A program made the position numbers and the translations under genes. The notes beneath the pieces are model-generated. The model saw only the letters and a list, made by a program, of their open reading frames with translations, had not been told where the DNA came from and made no database searches. From Fidelibacterota bacterium (GTDB lineage: Bacteria > Pseudomonadota > Alphaproteobacteria > Rhodospirillales > Rhodospirillaceae), in contig CANISR010000013.1 in the NCBI GenBank assembly GCA_947470105.1, forward strand, positions 1-37,641: DNA of 37,641 nt, given 5' to 3'. Shown in pieces: positions 24,054 through 32,220 of this stretch (position 1 is the first letter of the stretch; each line of letters opens with the position of its first letter).

Positions 24054-26084
24054 ATGATCGCTGAATTACTGACAAATGCGCTGCAGCGCTCTCATGAGCG
24101 CACGCTCACCGTTATGGAACTGCTCAATATTGCCGGCCAGCTTCAGGCCGCCGGCGAGCCCTCAGCAGTGGCCATGCTTTACCAGGCCTGGATCGAGCAC
24201 AACGGCGACAACCCGGTGCTCTATGCGGTTCACTTCAACCACGCGGTCGTGCTTAGCAATGCCGGCAATCTCGACGGCGCCAAACACGCCCTGACTGAAG
24301 CTATCCGGCTCAATCCGGACTTCTATCCGGCGTACATCAATTTCGGGCACGTTCTTGAGCGCCAGGGCCTCAACGGCGACGGCGTCAGCCAGTGGTACAC
24401 GGTGTCCAACCGCCTCGGCGTCATCAACGGTGAGAACGTCGGCTACAAACAGGCGGCGTTGAAGCAGATCGGCCGCCTTCTGGAGAAGTCGAATTTCGAT
24501 GCCCACGCCGAGGACGCTCTCAGGATCAGCCTCGAGATCAATCCCAACCAGTCCGACGTCATCCAGCATTGGGTAAGTCTGCGCCAGCGTCAGTGCGAGT
24601 GGCCGGTGATCAAGCCTTGGGCCAACGTCACGCGCAAACAGCTTCTCGACGGCATTTCGACGCTTTCGCTGGACGCCTATACGGACGATCCGCTGTTTCA
24701 GCTTGCCAATGCTTATGTTTACGCCCGGGACGACGTCGGTCAACCTAAGGCCTCATTCCATGCCGGTCATGCCGGTGTGATCGCGCGCGCTGACCCTGTG
24801 CGCCGCAAGATCGGCTATGTCTCCTCGGACTTGCGAGAACATGCTGTCGGGTTCCTGACCACCGAGATCTATGGCCTTCACGACCGCAGCAAAGTTGAGG
24901 TGTTCGTCTACTATTGCGGTATCGCGTCCAAGGATGCGATCCACCTGAAGATCAAAGAAAGCTGCGATCACTGGGTCGATATCACCGGCATGGGCGACGA
25001 AGCCGCGGCCGAGAAAATCGCTGCCGACGGCATCGAGATCCTCATCGACCTCAACGGCTACACCAACGGCGCCCGCTCCAAGGTCTTCGCCATGCGGCCG
25101 GCGCCGATCAACGTAAATTGGCTGGGGTATCCCGGAACGCTCGGCAGCCCCTATCACCACTACATCATCGCCGACGACTTCATCATCCCGCCGGAGAGTG
25201 AGCTGTACTACTCGGAAAAGGTCGTACGCATCCCGTGCTACCAACCCAATGATCGCGGCCGCGAAGTGGCCCCCCAGCCGCCGCGGCGCCAGGACCATGG
25301 GTTGCCCGAAGACGGCGTGATTTTCTGCTGCTTTAACGGTGTCCATAAGATCACCACGTTCACCTGGAGCCGGTGGATGGCGATCCTCAATCAGGTGCCG
25401 GGATCGGTACTTTGGCTGCTGGAGGGTATCGACACCACCAATGCACGACTTAAGGAACTGGCGAAGGCCGCAGGGGTCGATCCCGCGCGCATCATTTTCG
25501 CCGGAAAACGCGCCAATCCGGTTCACCTTGCACGCTACCCGCTGGCCGACCTGTTCCTCGATACGACGCCTTACGGCGCCCATACCACTTGCTCCGATGC
25601 CCTCTGGATGGGCGTGCCGGTGCTGACCCTCGCCGGGCGCGGCTTTGCCTCGCGGGTTTGCGGCAGCCTGATCACGTCGGCGGGGATTGGCGAACTGGTG
25701 TGCACGACTCCCGAGGAATATGTGGCGCGCGCGGTCGAGCTGGGATTGAACAAAGCCAAGCGCGATGCCTTGCGGGCGCGGCTTGTGGCTGGCCGCGATA
25801 CCTGCGTGCTGTTCGATACGCCGCTGCTGGTCGCGAGCCTGGAGAAAGTCTATGCCCAGATGTGGGATGAGTACGTCCAAGGCAAAATGCCTCGCCCCGA
25901 CCTCGCCAACCTGGACGCCTACAACGACATCGGGATCGAATTGGATCAGGACAACGTCGAACTCCTGGCGGTTCCGGACTACCTCGATCGCTACCGCGAC
26001 GCCCTCGCGAAAAAAGATGAATTCGGCTACCTGCGCGCAGACTCCCGCTTGTGGGCCGGCGGCAGCGACACAGTGAAAGTCTGA
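24054..26084 (+). CDS. TPR protein with O-GlcNAc-transferase-like (GT41/SPINDLY) domain
   Basis: This 676-residue protein has an N-terminal TPR-like helical region (about 15-240) and a C-terminal GT41 catalytic domain (about 250-640). GYVSSDLREHAVGF carries H263, equivalent to the active-site His of human OGT. CFNGVHKITTFTW carries K432, equivalent to the nucleotide-binding Lys. WLGYPGTLG, FLDTTPYGAHTTCSDALWMG and RVCGSLITSAGIGELV are further family blocks. Such enzymes transfer a sugar from a nucleotide donor to Ser/Thr hydroxyls of proteins in the cytoplasm. The gene sits between two Thr-rich repeat genes, which makes them candidate acceptors (inference). CAGGG (24042-24046) supports the ATG at 24054; the frame extending to 24024 lies inside the terminator. 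Confidence 0.9.
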   Translation: MIAELLTNALQRSHERTLTVMELLNIAGQLQAAGEPSAVAMLYQAWIEHNGDNPVLYAVHFNHAVVLSNAGNLDGAKHALTEAIRLNPDFYPAYINFGHVLERQGLNGDGVSQWYTVSNRLGVINGENVGYKQAALKQIGRLLEKSNFDAHAEDALRISLEINPNQSDVIQHWVSLRQRQCEWPVIKPWANVTRKQLLDGISTLSLDAYTDDPLFQLANAYVYARDDVGQPKASFHAGHAGVIARADPVRRKIGYVSSDLREHAVGFLTTEIYGLHDRSKVEVFVYYCGIASKDAIHLKIKESCDHWVDITGMGDEAAAEKIAADGIEILIDLNGYTNGARSKVFAMRPAPINVNWLGYPGTLGSPYHHYIIADDFIIPPESELYYSEKVVRIPCYQPNDRGREVAPQPPRRQDHGLPEDGVIFCCFNGVHKITTFTWSRWMAILNQVPGSVLWLLEGIDTTNARLKELAKAAGVDPARIIFAGKRANPVHLARYPLADLFLDTTPYGAHTTCSDALWMGVPVLTLAGRGFASRVCGSLITSAGIGELVCTTPEEYVARAVELGLNKAKRDALRARLVAGRDTCVLFDTPLLVASLEKVYAQMWDEYVQGKMPRPDLANLDAYNDIGIELDQDNVELLAVPDYLDRYRDALAKKDEFGYLRADSRLWAGGSDTVKV

Positions 26085-26094
26085 GGCACATACG

Positions 26095-26736
26095 ATGACC
26101 GACGCCCCGCTCAGTGACCCGGCCTACGACTTCACCAACGACTGGTTCGACCAGAACATTCCGGTCTGGGACGCGCTGCTGCCGCGCTTCGAGCCGAAGC
26201 GCGTCCTTGAAATCGGCTCCTATGAGGGGCGCTCGGCCTGCTATCTGATCGAGAAATTCGGCGGCAACGAATCGCTGGAGATCCACTGCGTCGACACCTG
26301 GGAAGGCGGGATCGAGCACGACAAGGGCGCCATGTCGGAGGTGGAAAGCCGGTTCGATAAGAACGTCCAGCTCGCCCTTCAGAAAAAGAGTAACCCGGGC
26401 GTCGTCGTCAAAAAGCACAAGAAGCTCTCGTACATGGCGCTGGCGGAGCTGATCACCGTGGAGCGGGCTGCCACCTTCGATGTCCTCTATGTGGACGGCT
26501 CCCACCAGGCGCCCCATGTGCTGTCCGACGCCGTCATGGGCTTCCACCTTGTGCGCGCGGGCGGCTTGATGATTTTCGACGACTACATCTGGAGCATGGA
26601 GGAGATGGGCAAACAGGACGTCCTGAACATGCCGAAAGCCGCCATTGATGCCTTTGTTAACTCCTTCACGCGTAAGGTCGTGGTGGTTCGCGGGGCGCCG
26701 GTCTACCAGCTCTATGTCACCAAAACCGAAGCCTGA
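26095..26736 (+). CDS. Class I SAM-dependent methyltransferase
   Basis: This 213-residue protein has a Rossmann methyltransferase fold of the Methyltransf_24 type. Motif I is VLEIGSYEGRSACYL (about residues 37-51) and the acidic strand end is IHCVDTWEGG. VLYVDGSHQAPHVLSDA and GGLMIFDDYIW are the later family blocks, similar to those seen in polysaccharide or glycan methyltransferases. It starts 10 bp after the GT41-like gene and is surely co-transcribed. A role in methylating the glycan or protein made by its neighbours is plausible, but it rests on position only. Confidence 0.82.
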   Translation: MTDAPLSDPAYDFTNDWFDQNIPVWDALLPRFEPKRVLEIGSYEGRSACYLIEKFGGNESLEIHCVDTWEGGIEHDKGAMSEVESRFDKNVQLALQKKSNPGVVVKKHKKLSYMALAELITVERAATFDVLYVDGSHQAPHVLSDAVMGFHLVRAGGLMIFDDYIWSMEEMGKQDVLNMPKAAIDAFVNSFTRKVVVVRGAPVYQLYVTKTEA

Positions 26737-26755
26737 GCATTTTACCCGCAGATCG

Positions 26756-26775
26756 GGAAAATATCGTTATTTTCC
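26756..26775 (+). terminator. AT-rich hairpin after the methyltransferase gene
   Basis: GGAAAATA-TCGT-TATTTTCC is a perfect 8-bp stem with a 4-nt loop, 19 bp after the methyltransferase stop. There is no T-run after it, so it may be a weak terminator or an mRNA-stability element. Confidence 0.45.
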
Positions 26776-26887
26776 AGAATCTTATGTGCAACCCCCGGTC
26801 TTGCCCGGGCGTTGGGTATGGGCTAAACTTTTACGTGTGAACGCGCCCGAAATGGCGCCTTCGGGTTCTCCAGAACGGGGACGGGGT

Positions 26888-26968
26888 ATGTCTAGGCTTC
26901 CTCATAGCGCCGGCGCGGCGAAAGCTTCCTTAATCAGGAAGCCGTACGGGATGCCGTCATGCCGTTAA
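26888..26968 (+). CDS. Short upstream ORF overlapping the TTQ2 start
   Basis: An ATG at 26888 follows GGGGACGGGG and opens 26 codons (starting MSRLPHSAGAAKAS, ending MPSCR). They stop at TAA 26966-26968, which overlaps the TTQ2 start codon at 26959 in another frame. The product resembles nothing I know. It may act in cis, letting ribosomes re-start on TTQ2, because TTQ2 itself has only a weak Shine-Dalgarno sequence. Confidence 0.35.
   Translation: MSRLPHSAGAAKASLIRKPYGMPSCR
26924..26942. promoter_or_regulatory. Hairpin upstream of the TTQ2 start
   Basis: GCTTCCT-TAATC-AGGAAGC is a perfect 7-bp stem with a 5-nt loop. Its right arm contains AGGAAG, the best ribosome-binding-like sequence before TTQ2, although it is 17 bp from the ATG at 26959. 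It lies within the short upstream ORF. Confidence 0.45.
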
Positions 26969-29376
26969 ACATCACCCAGATTCAGGCGCTCTCGACCGCC
27001 CAGATTGCCGGCCTGACGACGACGCAGCTCGATGGCTTCGGCGCCACGGCGCTCGCCGCCCTGACCGTCACCCAGTTCAGCGCCTTGTCCGGGGCGCAGC
27101 TTGATTCGCTGGTCACGACCCAGCTACAGGCCTTCTCGACCACCGATATCGCCTCGCTTACTGCGGGGCAGCTCGCAGGGTTCTCATCGATCACCCTTGG
27201 CGGCCTCAGCGTCTCCCAGGTCGCGGCCATCAGCACCACCAATGTCAATCTCCTGTCCGCTGGCAAGCTGAGCGGCCTGTCGGCGGCGCAGGTCAATGCG
27301 CTCAGCACCATCACCTTCGCTTCGTTCGCGACCGACCAGCCGCTGAATATTTCCGCGACTCAGCTCAACGGTCTGACCGTCGCCAATATTGCCGCCATCA
27401 CAACGACCCAGCTCACCGGCCTCACGGCGGCCGCCCTGAGCGGGATGTCGACCACCAATTTCGGCGCGCTGCTGGATACGCAGTTCGCCGCGATGACCAC
27501 GACGCAGATCAAGGGGCTCTCCACCACCGATCTCGCGACCTTGACCGTCGCTCAGTTCGCGGGCTTCCTGCCGACGCAGGTCGCTGCCCTTTCGACCAAT
27601 CTGCTCAGCTCCCTGAGTTCCTCCGATATCGCCGCCATCACCATCGACCAGCTTGCGGGGTTGACGTCATCTCAGATCAAGGCGCTGACCACCACCACCC
27701 AGGTCACCGCGCTCACCAGCACGTCCATCGCGCTCCTGACAAACACCCAAATCGACGGCCTGACGACGACCCAGCTCGCCGCTCTCGATACGACAGCCAT
27801 GAGCGGCTTCTCGTCCGAGCAACTGGCCAGCATGACCGTGAGTCAGATTGCGTCCTTGACCACCACGGCCCTCTCCAGCCTGACCGAATATCAGTTTGCG
27901 GGACTTGCCTCGACGCACATCACGGCCCTGAGCACCTCCCAGATCAACGTGGTCACCACCACGGTGCTGGGGACACTGAGCGCCGCGCAGCTCAAGGGCC
28001 TCACGACCTACCAAATAGCCAACCTGACCACCACGACCTTCGGCGGCCTGACATCGACAGAATTGGGCCAGCTCGGCACGTCTCAGATCAAGGCGATCAG
28101 CGCGACGGATTTCGCCGATATCAGCGCCGACCAGCTCTCGGGTCTGACGCGCACCCAGTTTGGATCATTGACCACCACCCAGATCGGCGTGCTCACCACC
28201 ACCAGCCTTGCCTTGCTCACCGGCGAACAGCTCGGCGGCCTGTCGACCTCGCAGTTGAATGCGTTCAGCACCACCAATCTGGCGGCGCTGACGCCCGATC
28301 AGATCGCGGCCCTCACGGTCACGCAGCTCAAGGGCCTTACGACCACCAACGTCAGCTCGCTCACCAGCACCCAGGTCGAAGCCCTCACGCTGCTGCAGGT
28401 GAAGGGCCTGACCACCACCGACATCAAGCATCTGACCACGGACCAGATCACCGGCCTCACCACCAGCCAGATCAGGGTGCTGGCCACCACCCAATTGAAG
28501 CTTCTGACCACCGCGCAGCTCGGCACGCTAAGCGATACCCAGGTGCTGGGCTTCTCCTCGAAGCAACTGGCGCAACTGACCTCGACGCAGCTCAATGCCC
28601 TGCAGACGACCGCGGTGGCGGTGCTGACCGAGAGCCAGATCGACGGCCTGACCTCGACCCAGTTCACCTATCTCACCAATGATTTCCTGGCGGCGTTGAC
28701 CACGACGCAGCTGTCGAGCCTGACGTCGACCCAGTCCAAGGGCCTGACCATCACCGAGATCAACGCTCTGACCACGACGCAGCTTGAATCTCTGACCGCG
28801 TCGCAGCCGAGCCGCTTGACGGTCACGCAGATCAACGGCCTTTCGACCACGAATATCGCCTTCATCCCGACCACCCAGCTCAACGCATTGACGCCCGAGA
28901 CGCTGGGCGGCATGACCTTGGCAGCGCAGCAGGCATTAACAACGACCCAGATTTCGTCGCTGTCGACGACGCAGATGGCCTATATCAGCACCACCAATAT
29001 CGCCGGTCTGACGTCGGTGCAGTTTGGGGCGTTAACGCCCACCGAACTCAGCGGGCTGACCACGATTCAAGTGGGGTCGCTTTCAACAACCGCCCTTGTG
29101 GCGCTTTCCAGCGTCCAGCTCTCCGGACTGACGGCGACTCAGGTGTCGTCGCTGACGAGCACCCAAGTCAGCGCGCTCACGACCACCATCATCGCCGACT
29201 TCTCCATCACCCAGATCAAGGGCCTCTCGACCGAAGCCATCGGGGCGTTCACGGTCACGCAGATCCCGGGTTTCGAGTCCACGGACCTCAGAGTGCTGAA
29301 TTCAACCCAGGTGGCGGCCTTCACCAGCCAGCAGATTGCGGCTATGACCTTCACTCAGTTCAGCGCGATTCTGTAG
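26959..29376 (+). CDS. TTQ2: second Thr/Gln octapeptide-repeat protein
   Basis: This 805-residue protein is built of about 100 octads of the same type as TTQ1 but more varied (for example LTTTQLDG, LTADQI-like and LSAAQV-like units). The N-terminus MPLNITQIQALSTAQ mirrors TTQ1's MPLTVTQVQSYPTTQ, and the C-terminus MTFTQFSAIL mirrors MSTTQFAALM. The octad register is broken once, by a single extra Thr in ALTTTTQVTAL (about 27678-27705). No high-identity long-period block like that of TTQ1 is seen. There is no Sec signal, no RTX motif and no cysteine that I can see. It is probably exported by the same type I system. Its stop lies 2 bp from the stop of the convergent DUF1501 gene. Confidence 0.88.
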   Translation: MPLNITQIQALSTAQIAGLTTTQLDGFGATALAALTVTQFSALSGAQLDSLVTTQLQAFSTTDIASLTAGQLAGFSSITLGGLSVSQVAAISTTNVNLLSAGKLSGLSAAQVNALSTITFASFATDQPLNISATQLNGLTVANIAAITTTQLTGLTAAALSGMSTTNFGALLDTQFAAMTTTQIKGLSTTDLATLTVAQFAGFLPTQVAALSTNLLSSLSSSDIAAITIDQLAGLTSSQIKALTTTTQVTALTSTSIALLTNTQIDGLTTTQLAALDTTAMSGFSSEQLASMTVSQIASLTTTALSSLTEYQFAGLASTHITALSTSQINVVTTTVLGTLSAAQLKGLTTYQIANLTTTTFGGLTSTELGQLGTSQIKAISATDFADISADQLSGLTRTQFGSLTTTQIGVLTTTSLALLTGEQLGGLSTSQLNAFSTTNLAALTPDQIAALTVTQLKGLTTTNVSSLTSTQVEALTLLQVKGLTTTDIKHLTTDQITGLTTSQIRVLATTQLKLLTTAQLGTLSDTQVLGFSSKQLAQLTSTQLNALQTTAVAVLTESQIDGLTSTQFTYLTNDFLAALTTTQLSSLTSTQSKGLTITEINALTTTQLESLTASQPSRLTVTQINGLSTTNIAFIPTTQLNALTPETLGGMTLAAQQALTTTQISSLSTTQMAYISTTNIAGLTSVQFGALTPTELSGLTTIQVGSLSTTALVALSSVQLSGLTATQVSSLTSTQVSALTTTIIADFSITQIKGLSTEAIGAFTVTQIPGFESTDLRVLNSTQVAAFTSQQIAAMTFTQFSAIL

Positions 29377-29378
29377 GG

Positions 29379-30593
29379 CTAAGCCCGTACGATTCCGAGC
29401 GGTTCGTATTTCAGCGTCGGGAACACGGCCTTGGGCGATTTCTCGCCGCGGCGTTTCACCAGCACTTCCTGCAGCACCTGGCGGTAATCGGTGGTGACCG
29501 CGAGGTCGCCGGCGTGCAGGTCACCGGGCTTCAGGCCTGGCCATTTGCCATAGATCTTGCCGCCGTTGACGCTGCCGCCCAGGGCGAGCATCACCGACGC
29601 AGAGCCATGGTCGGTGCCGCCGTTGGCGTTTTCCTCTACCCGCCGGCCGAATTCGGTCATGACCACGACGGTCAAACGATGCTGGTGATCCTTGAGATCG
29701 CGCCAGAAGGCGGAGAGGCCCTGGGACAACTCCAAGGCCAGCGGATTGATGCCCTGCGTCAGGCGCACATGCTGGTCCCAACCGCCGAAATCGACGGTGG
29801 CGACCTTCAGCCCCACGTCGGCCTTGATCAACTTGGCCACCGAGCGCAGCGGCGTGGACAGGGCGCCGGTGGTATAGCCCGCCGCATCCCCATCATTGGG
29901 CGCCAAAGTCGCGACGCGGGTTTTCACGGCTTGGAGTGTGGCCAGGGTCGACCGACCCGAGGCGATGACGGGACCCGGTCCGGTGTTCATGGCTTCGATC
30001 ACCGCGCGGCTCTGGTCGCCGCCCAACACCGTGAACAGCGCCAGCACATTGGGCACCGCCACCGCGCCGGGATAGCCCTGCAGGGCGATGTTGACCTCGG
30101 CGCCGGCGGTGATGGCGGTCAGCGGCGCCGGTCCATTTTTTCGCGCGTTCATGTGCCGTCCGAGCCAGCCGCCGGCGACCGGGCGCTCACCATCGGCGAT
30201 GGCCCGCTCCATCATGTCCTGGCTAACAAAGTGGCTGCGGCTTTCGGTATGCAGGCCCGCCGCATGCACCACCGCCAGGCTCTGCGCGTCGTACAGCGCC
30301 TTTAGTTCCTTGAAGTTGGGATGCATGAAGAACGGCGTGCCGTCGAGGCTGCCGATGGGCAGGGCATCCTTGGCCGAAACTGCGATGGTGGGGCGCAGGT
30401 CGTGGTAGATGCCGTCGTCGGCCGGTGGAATCAGGGTCAGGCCGCAGGCGCCGAAGCGCAGGAATACGACAACCAGAATATCCTCGGCCGCGCCCGGCGC
30501 GGCTCCGAAGGCCGTGCTGACATGCGCGCCAGTCATGCCGCCGGCGAGGCCGGCGGTGGTCGCGGAATTGAGGAACGTGCGGCGGGTGATCAT
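29379..30593 (-). CDS. DUF1501 protein with Tat signal peptide
   Basis: This 404-residue protein is predicted to be exported folded by the Tat pathway: the N-terminus MITRRTFLNSATTAGLAGG has the twin-arginine motif and a hydrophobic stretch, with a likely cleavage after AFGA. The DUF1501 family has an alkaline-phosphatase/sulfatase-like fold and no settled biochemical role. Recognisable blocks are VVHAAGLHTESRSHF, the VDFGGWDQHV region and VVVMTEFGRRVEENANGGTDHG near the C-terminus, which carry metal-ligand-like Asp/His. It begins 10 bp after the DUF1800 gene, its usual partner. It is the last gene of the leftward cytochrome/porin cluster. Confidence 0.9.
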   Translation of the reverse strand: MITRRTFLNSATTAGLAGGMTGAHVSTAFGAAPGAAEDILVVVFLRFGACGLTLIPPADDGIYHDLRPTIAVSAKDALPIGSLDGTPFFMHPNFKELKALYDAQSLAVVHAAGLHTESRSHFVSQDMMERAIADGERPVAGGWLGRHMNARKNGPAPLTAITAGAEVNIALQGYPGAVAVPNVLALFTVLGGDQSRAVIEAMNTGPGPVIASGRSTLATLQAVKTRVATLAPNDGDAAGYTTGALSTPLRSVAKLIKADVGLKVATVDFGGWDQHVRLTQGINPLALELSQGLSAFWRDLKDHQHRLTVVVMTEFGRRVEENANGGTDHGSASVMLALGGSVNGGKIYGKWPGLKPGDLHAGDLAVTTDYRQVLQEVLVKRRGEKSPKAVFPTLKYEPLGIVRA

Positions 30594-30603
30594 TTGGGCA
30601 ATC

Positions 30604-32202
30604 CTACCGCATGCCGAATTCGGGGGCGGCGGCGATCAGCGCCGACAGGCGGCGCATGCCGGCTTCGGCCTTCTGTGCATCGCGCCCCGCAAGTGCGGCG
30701 ACCGCGCCTGTGGGTGCGCCTGCGTCGGCCACCAGCGCGTCCATGGCGGCCGGACGCAAGCTGTAGCCCACCATGCGGTTGACCCAATGCTCCACCAGGC
30801 CTGCGGGCGACGCGCGAAGCTCCTCGGGCGTTTGGGCGGCGAGGCTGGTGCGGAAGGAGTCCTGTTCCAGCAGGACGGTGATGAAGTTCCAGCTATAGAG
30901 GTTGACCATTCCCGACAGCCACTGGGAATCCACATCCGGGCGGCCCTCAGGCGTAGGCCAGGCGTAGATGCCGTCACCGAGGGGTGCGAGCGCGATATCC
31001 GCCTTGGGGAAGGCGCTGAGCAGCACGTCGGCGGTGCGCACATAGGCGATCACCCGCTCGTAGGGGCGGCGCAGCTTCGTCCCCGGCCGGCCGATTTCGT
31101 CACCGTCCATGAGCATGGCCGCGAGCACACGGCGGATCTGGTCGGGCTGGTCGCGCCCCGCCAGCCACGCGCGCTTGCCCCGGGCGATGACCGAGGACGG
31201 GGGCCCATCGCCGTACATGCGCCGGGCGATCTTGGTGCAGACGAAGTCGGCGGTGGCCGGATGATCGGCGATGATCTTGAGTACGGCCTTGCCCTGGTCG
31301 AGGCCTTTGAAAGCGGCGAGGTCCACGCCCAGGAACACGCCGGCGGTGTCATTGTGCTGGACAGGATTGAAGACGAATTTGCCGGTGAAGGGCAGTGGGC
31401 CATCGGGACCCGTCTGGCCCTGTTCGAGGGTCCAGCCTGACAGCGCGCGCGAGGCCTGGATGATGTCCTGGTCGGTAAAGCCCGGCGCGATGTCGCCCGG
31501 CTTTCTCGCTTTGGCGCCGGGTTTACCCACGCCGGCGTAGGCTGGGCCGCCGAGCGTATGCAGTTCGAGGATCTCGCGGGCGTAATTTTCGTTGGGATGA
31601 GCGGCAGTGCTTGAGGCGTTGTCGAGGTAGCGCAGCATGGACGCGCTGGTGGCAACGGCGGTCAGAAGGTCGTGGAAATTGCCGAAGGCCCGCGGACGGA
31701 TGACGCCCAGGTCGTATACCGGCAATGCCGCCGTCGCGTAGAAATCCGCCTGGCGGCCGATGTTGAAGTGGTTGTTCCAGAAATCGACCATGAACTCGCG
31801 CAGCTGGTAGGTGGAGCGGCTATTGCGGATCCAGGTGGCGGCGTTGAGCTCCTTGCCGATGCGGTCGTATTCGTCGGCGGCCACGGCGGTCTCGATCTTG
31901 CGCGGCACCTCCCATAGTTGGGCTACGTCCTGCTTCAAGTAGGTCATGGCCCGGAACTGGTTCACCGGCGGCCAGCCAGGTATGCCCTTGGCCGGGGCAA
32001 GGCCGTTGTACTTGATGAACATCATCTGGGAGTCGAGGAAGGACGCGAGCTCCGGGTCGTCGCCCGGGGGTGGGCGTAACTGGTTTTCGACCCAGGCCTT
32101 CCAGCCCATCTGTTTCAAGCGGTCCACATCCGACAACCGCGCGCCGAAGGTCACGCGGTTCAGGGCGATCCGTTCAAACGTTGGGGCCGTGGGCAGCGCC
32201 AT
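30604..32202 (-). CDS. DUF1800 protein
   Basis: This 532-residue protein belongs to the DUF1800 family of unknown function, which is commonly encoded next to DUF1501. Recognisable blocks are the N-terminal ERIALNRVTFGA, MVDFWNNHFNIG, the central NYAREILELHTLG, and ALSGWTLEQGQTG. No Sec or Tat signal is visible at the annotated start (MALPTAPTFERIAL), and I find no upstream in-frame start that would add one. It may therefore travel with the Tat-bearing DUF1501 protein, or stay in the cytoplasm. It starts 18 bp after the MtrB-like gene and has no clear Shine-Dalgarno sequence. Confidence 0.9.
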   Translation of the reverse strand: MALPTAPTFERIALNRVTFGARLSDVDRLKQMGWKAWVENQLRPPPGDDPELASFLDSQMMFIKYNGLAPAKGIPGWPPVNQFRAMTYLKQDVAQLWEVPRKIETAVAADEYDRIGKELNAATWIRNSRSTYQLREFMVDFWNNHFNIGRQADFYATAALPVYDLGVIRPRAFGNFHDLLTAVATSASMLRYLDNASSTAAHPNENYAREILELHTLGGPAYAGVGKPGAKARKPGDIAPGFTDQDIIQASRALSGWTLEQGQTGPDGPLPFTGKFVFNPVQHNDTAGVFLGVDLAAFKGLDQGKAVLKIIADHPATADFVCTKIARRMYGDGPPSSVIARGKRAWLAGRDQPDQIRRVLAAMLMDGDEIGRPGTKLRRPYERVIAYVRTADVLLSAFPKADIALAPLGDGIYAWPTPEGRPDVDSQWLSGMVNLYSWNFITVLLEQDSFRTSLAAQTPEELRASPAGLVEHWVNRMVGYSLRPAAMDALVADAGAPTGAVAALAGRDAQKAEAGMRRLSALIAAAPEFGMR

Positions 32203-32220
32203 CGACTAGAATCCGTAATC

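Noticed and set aside
19177-29376. RTX toxin, ice-nucleation or pentapeptide-repeat proteins
   Set aside because: No GGxGxD nonapeptides, no AGYGSTLT octads and no A(D/N)LxX pentads. Similarity to ice-nucleation proteins is limited to repeat length and layering.
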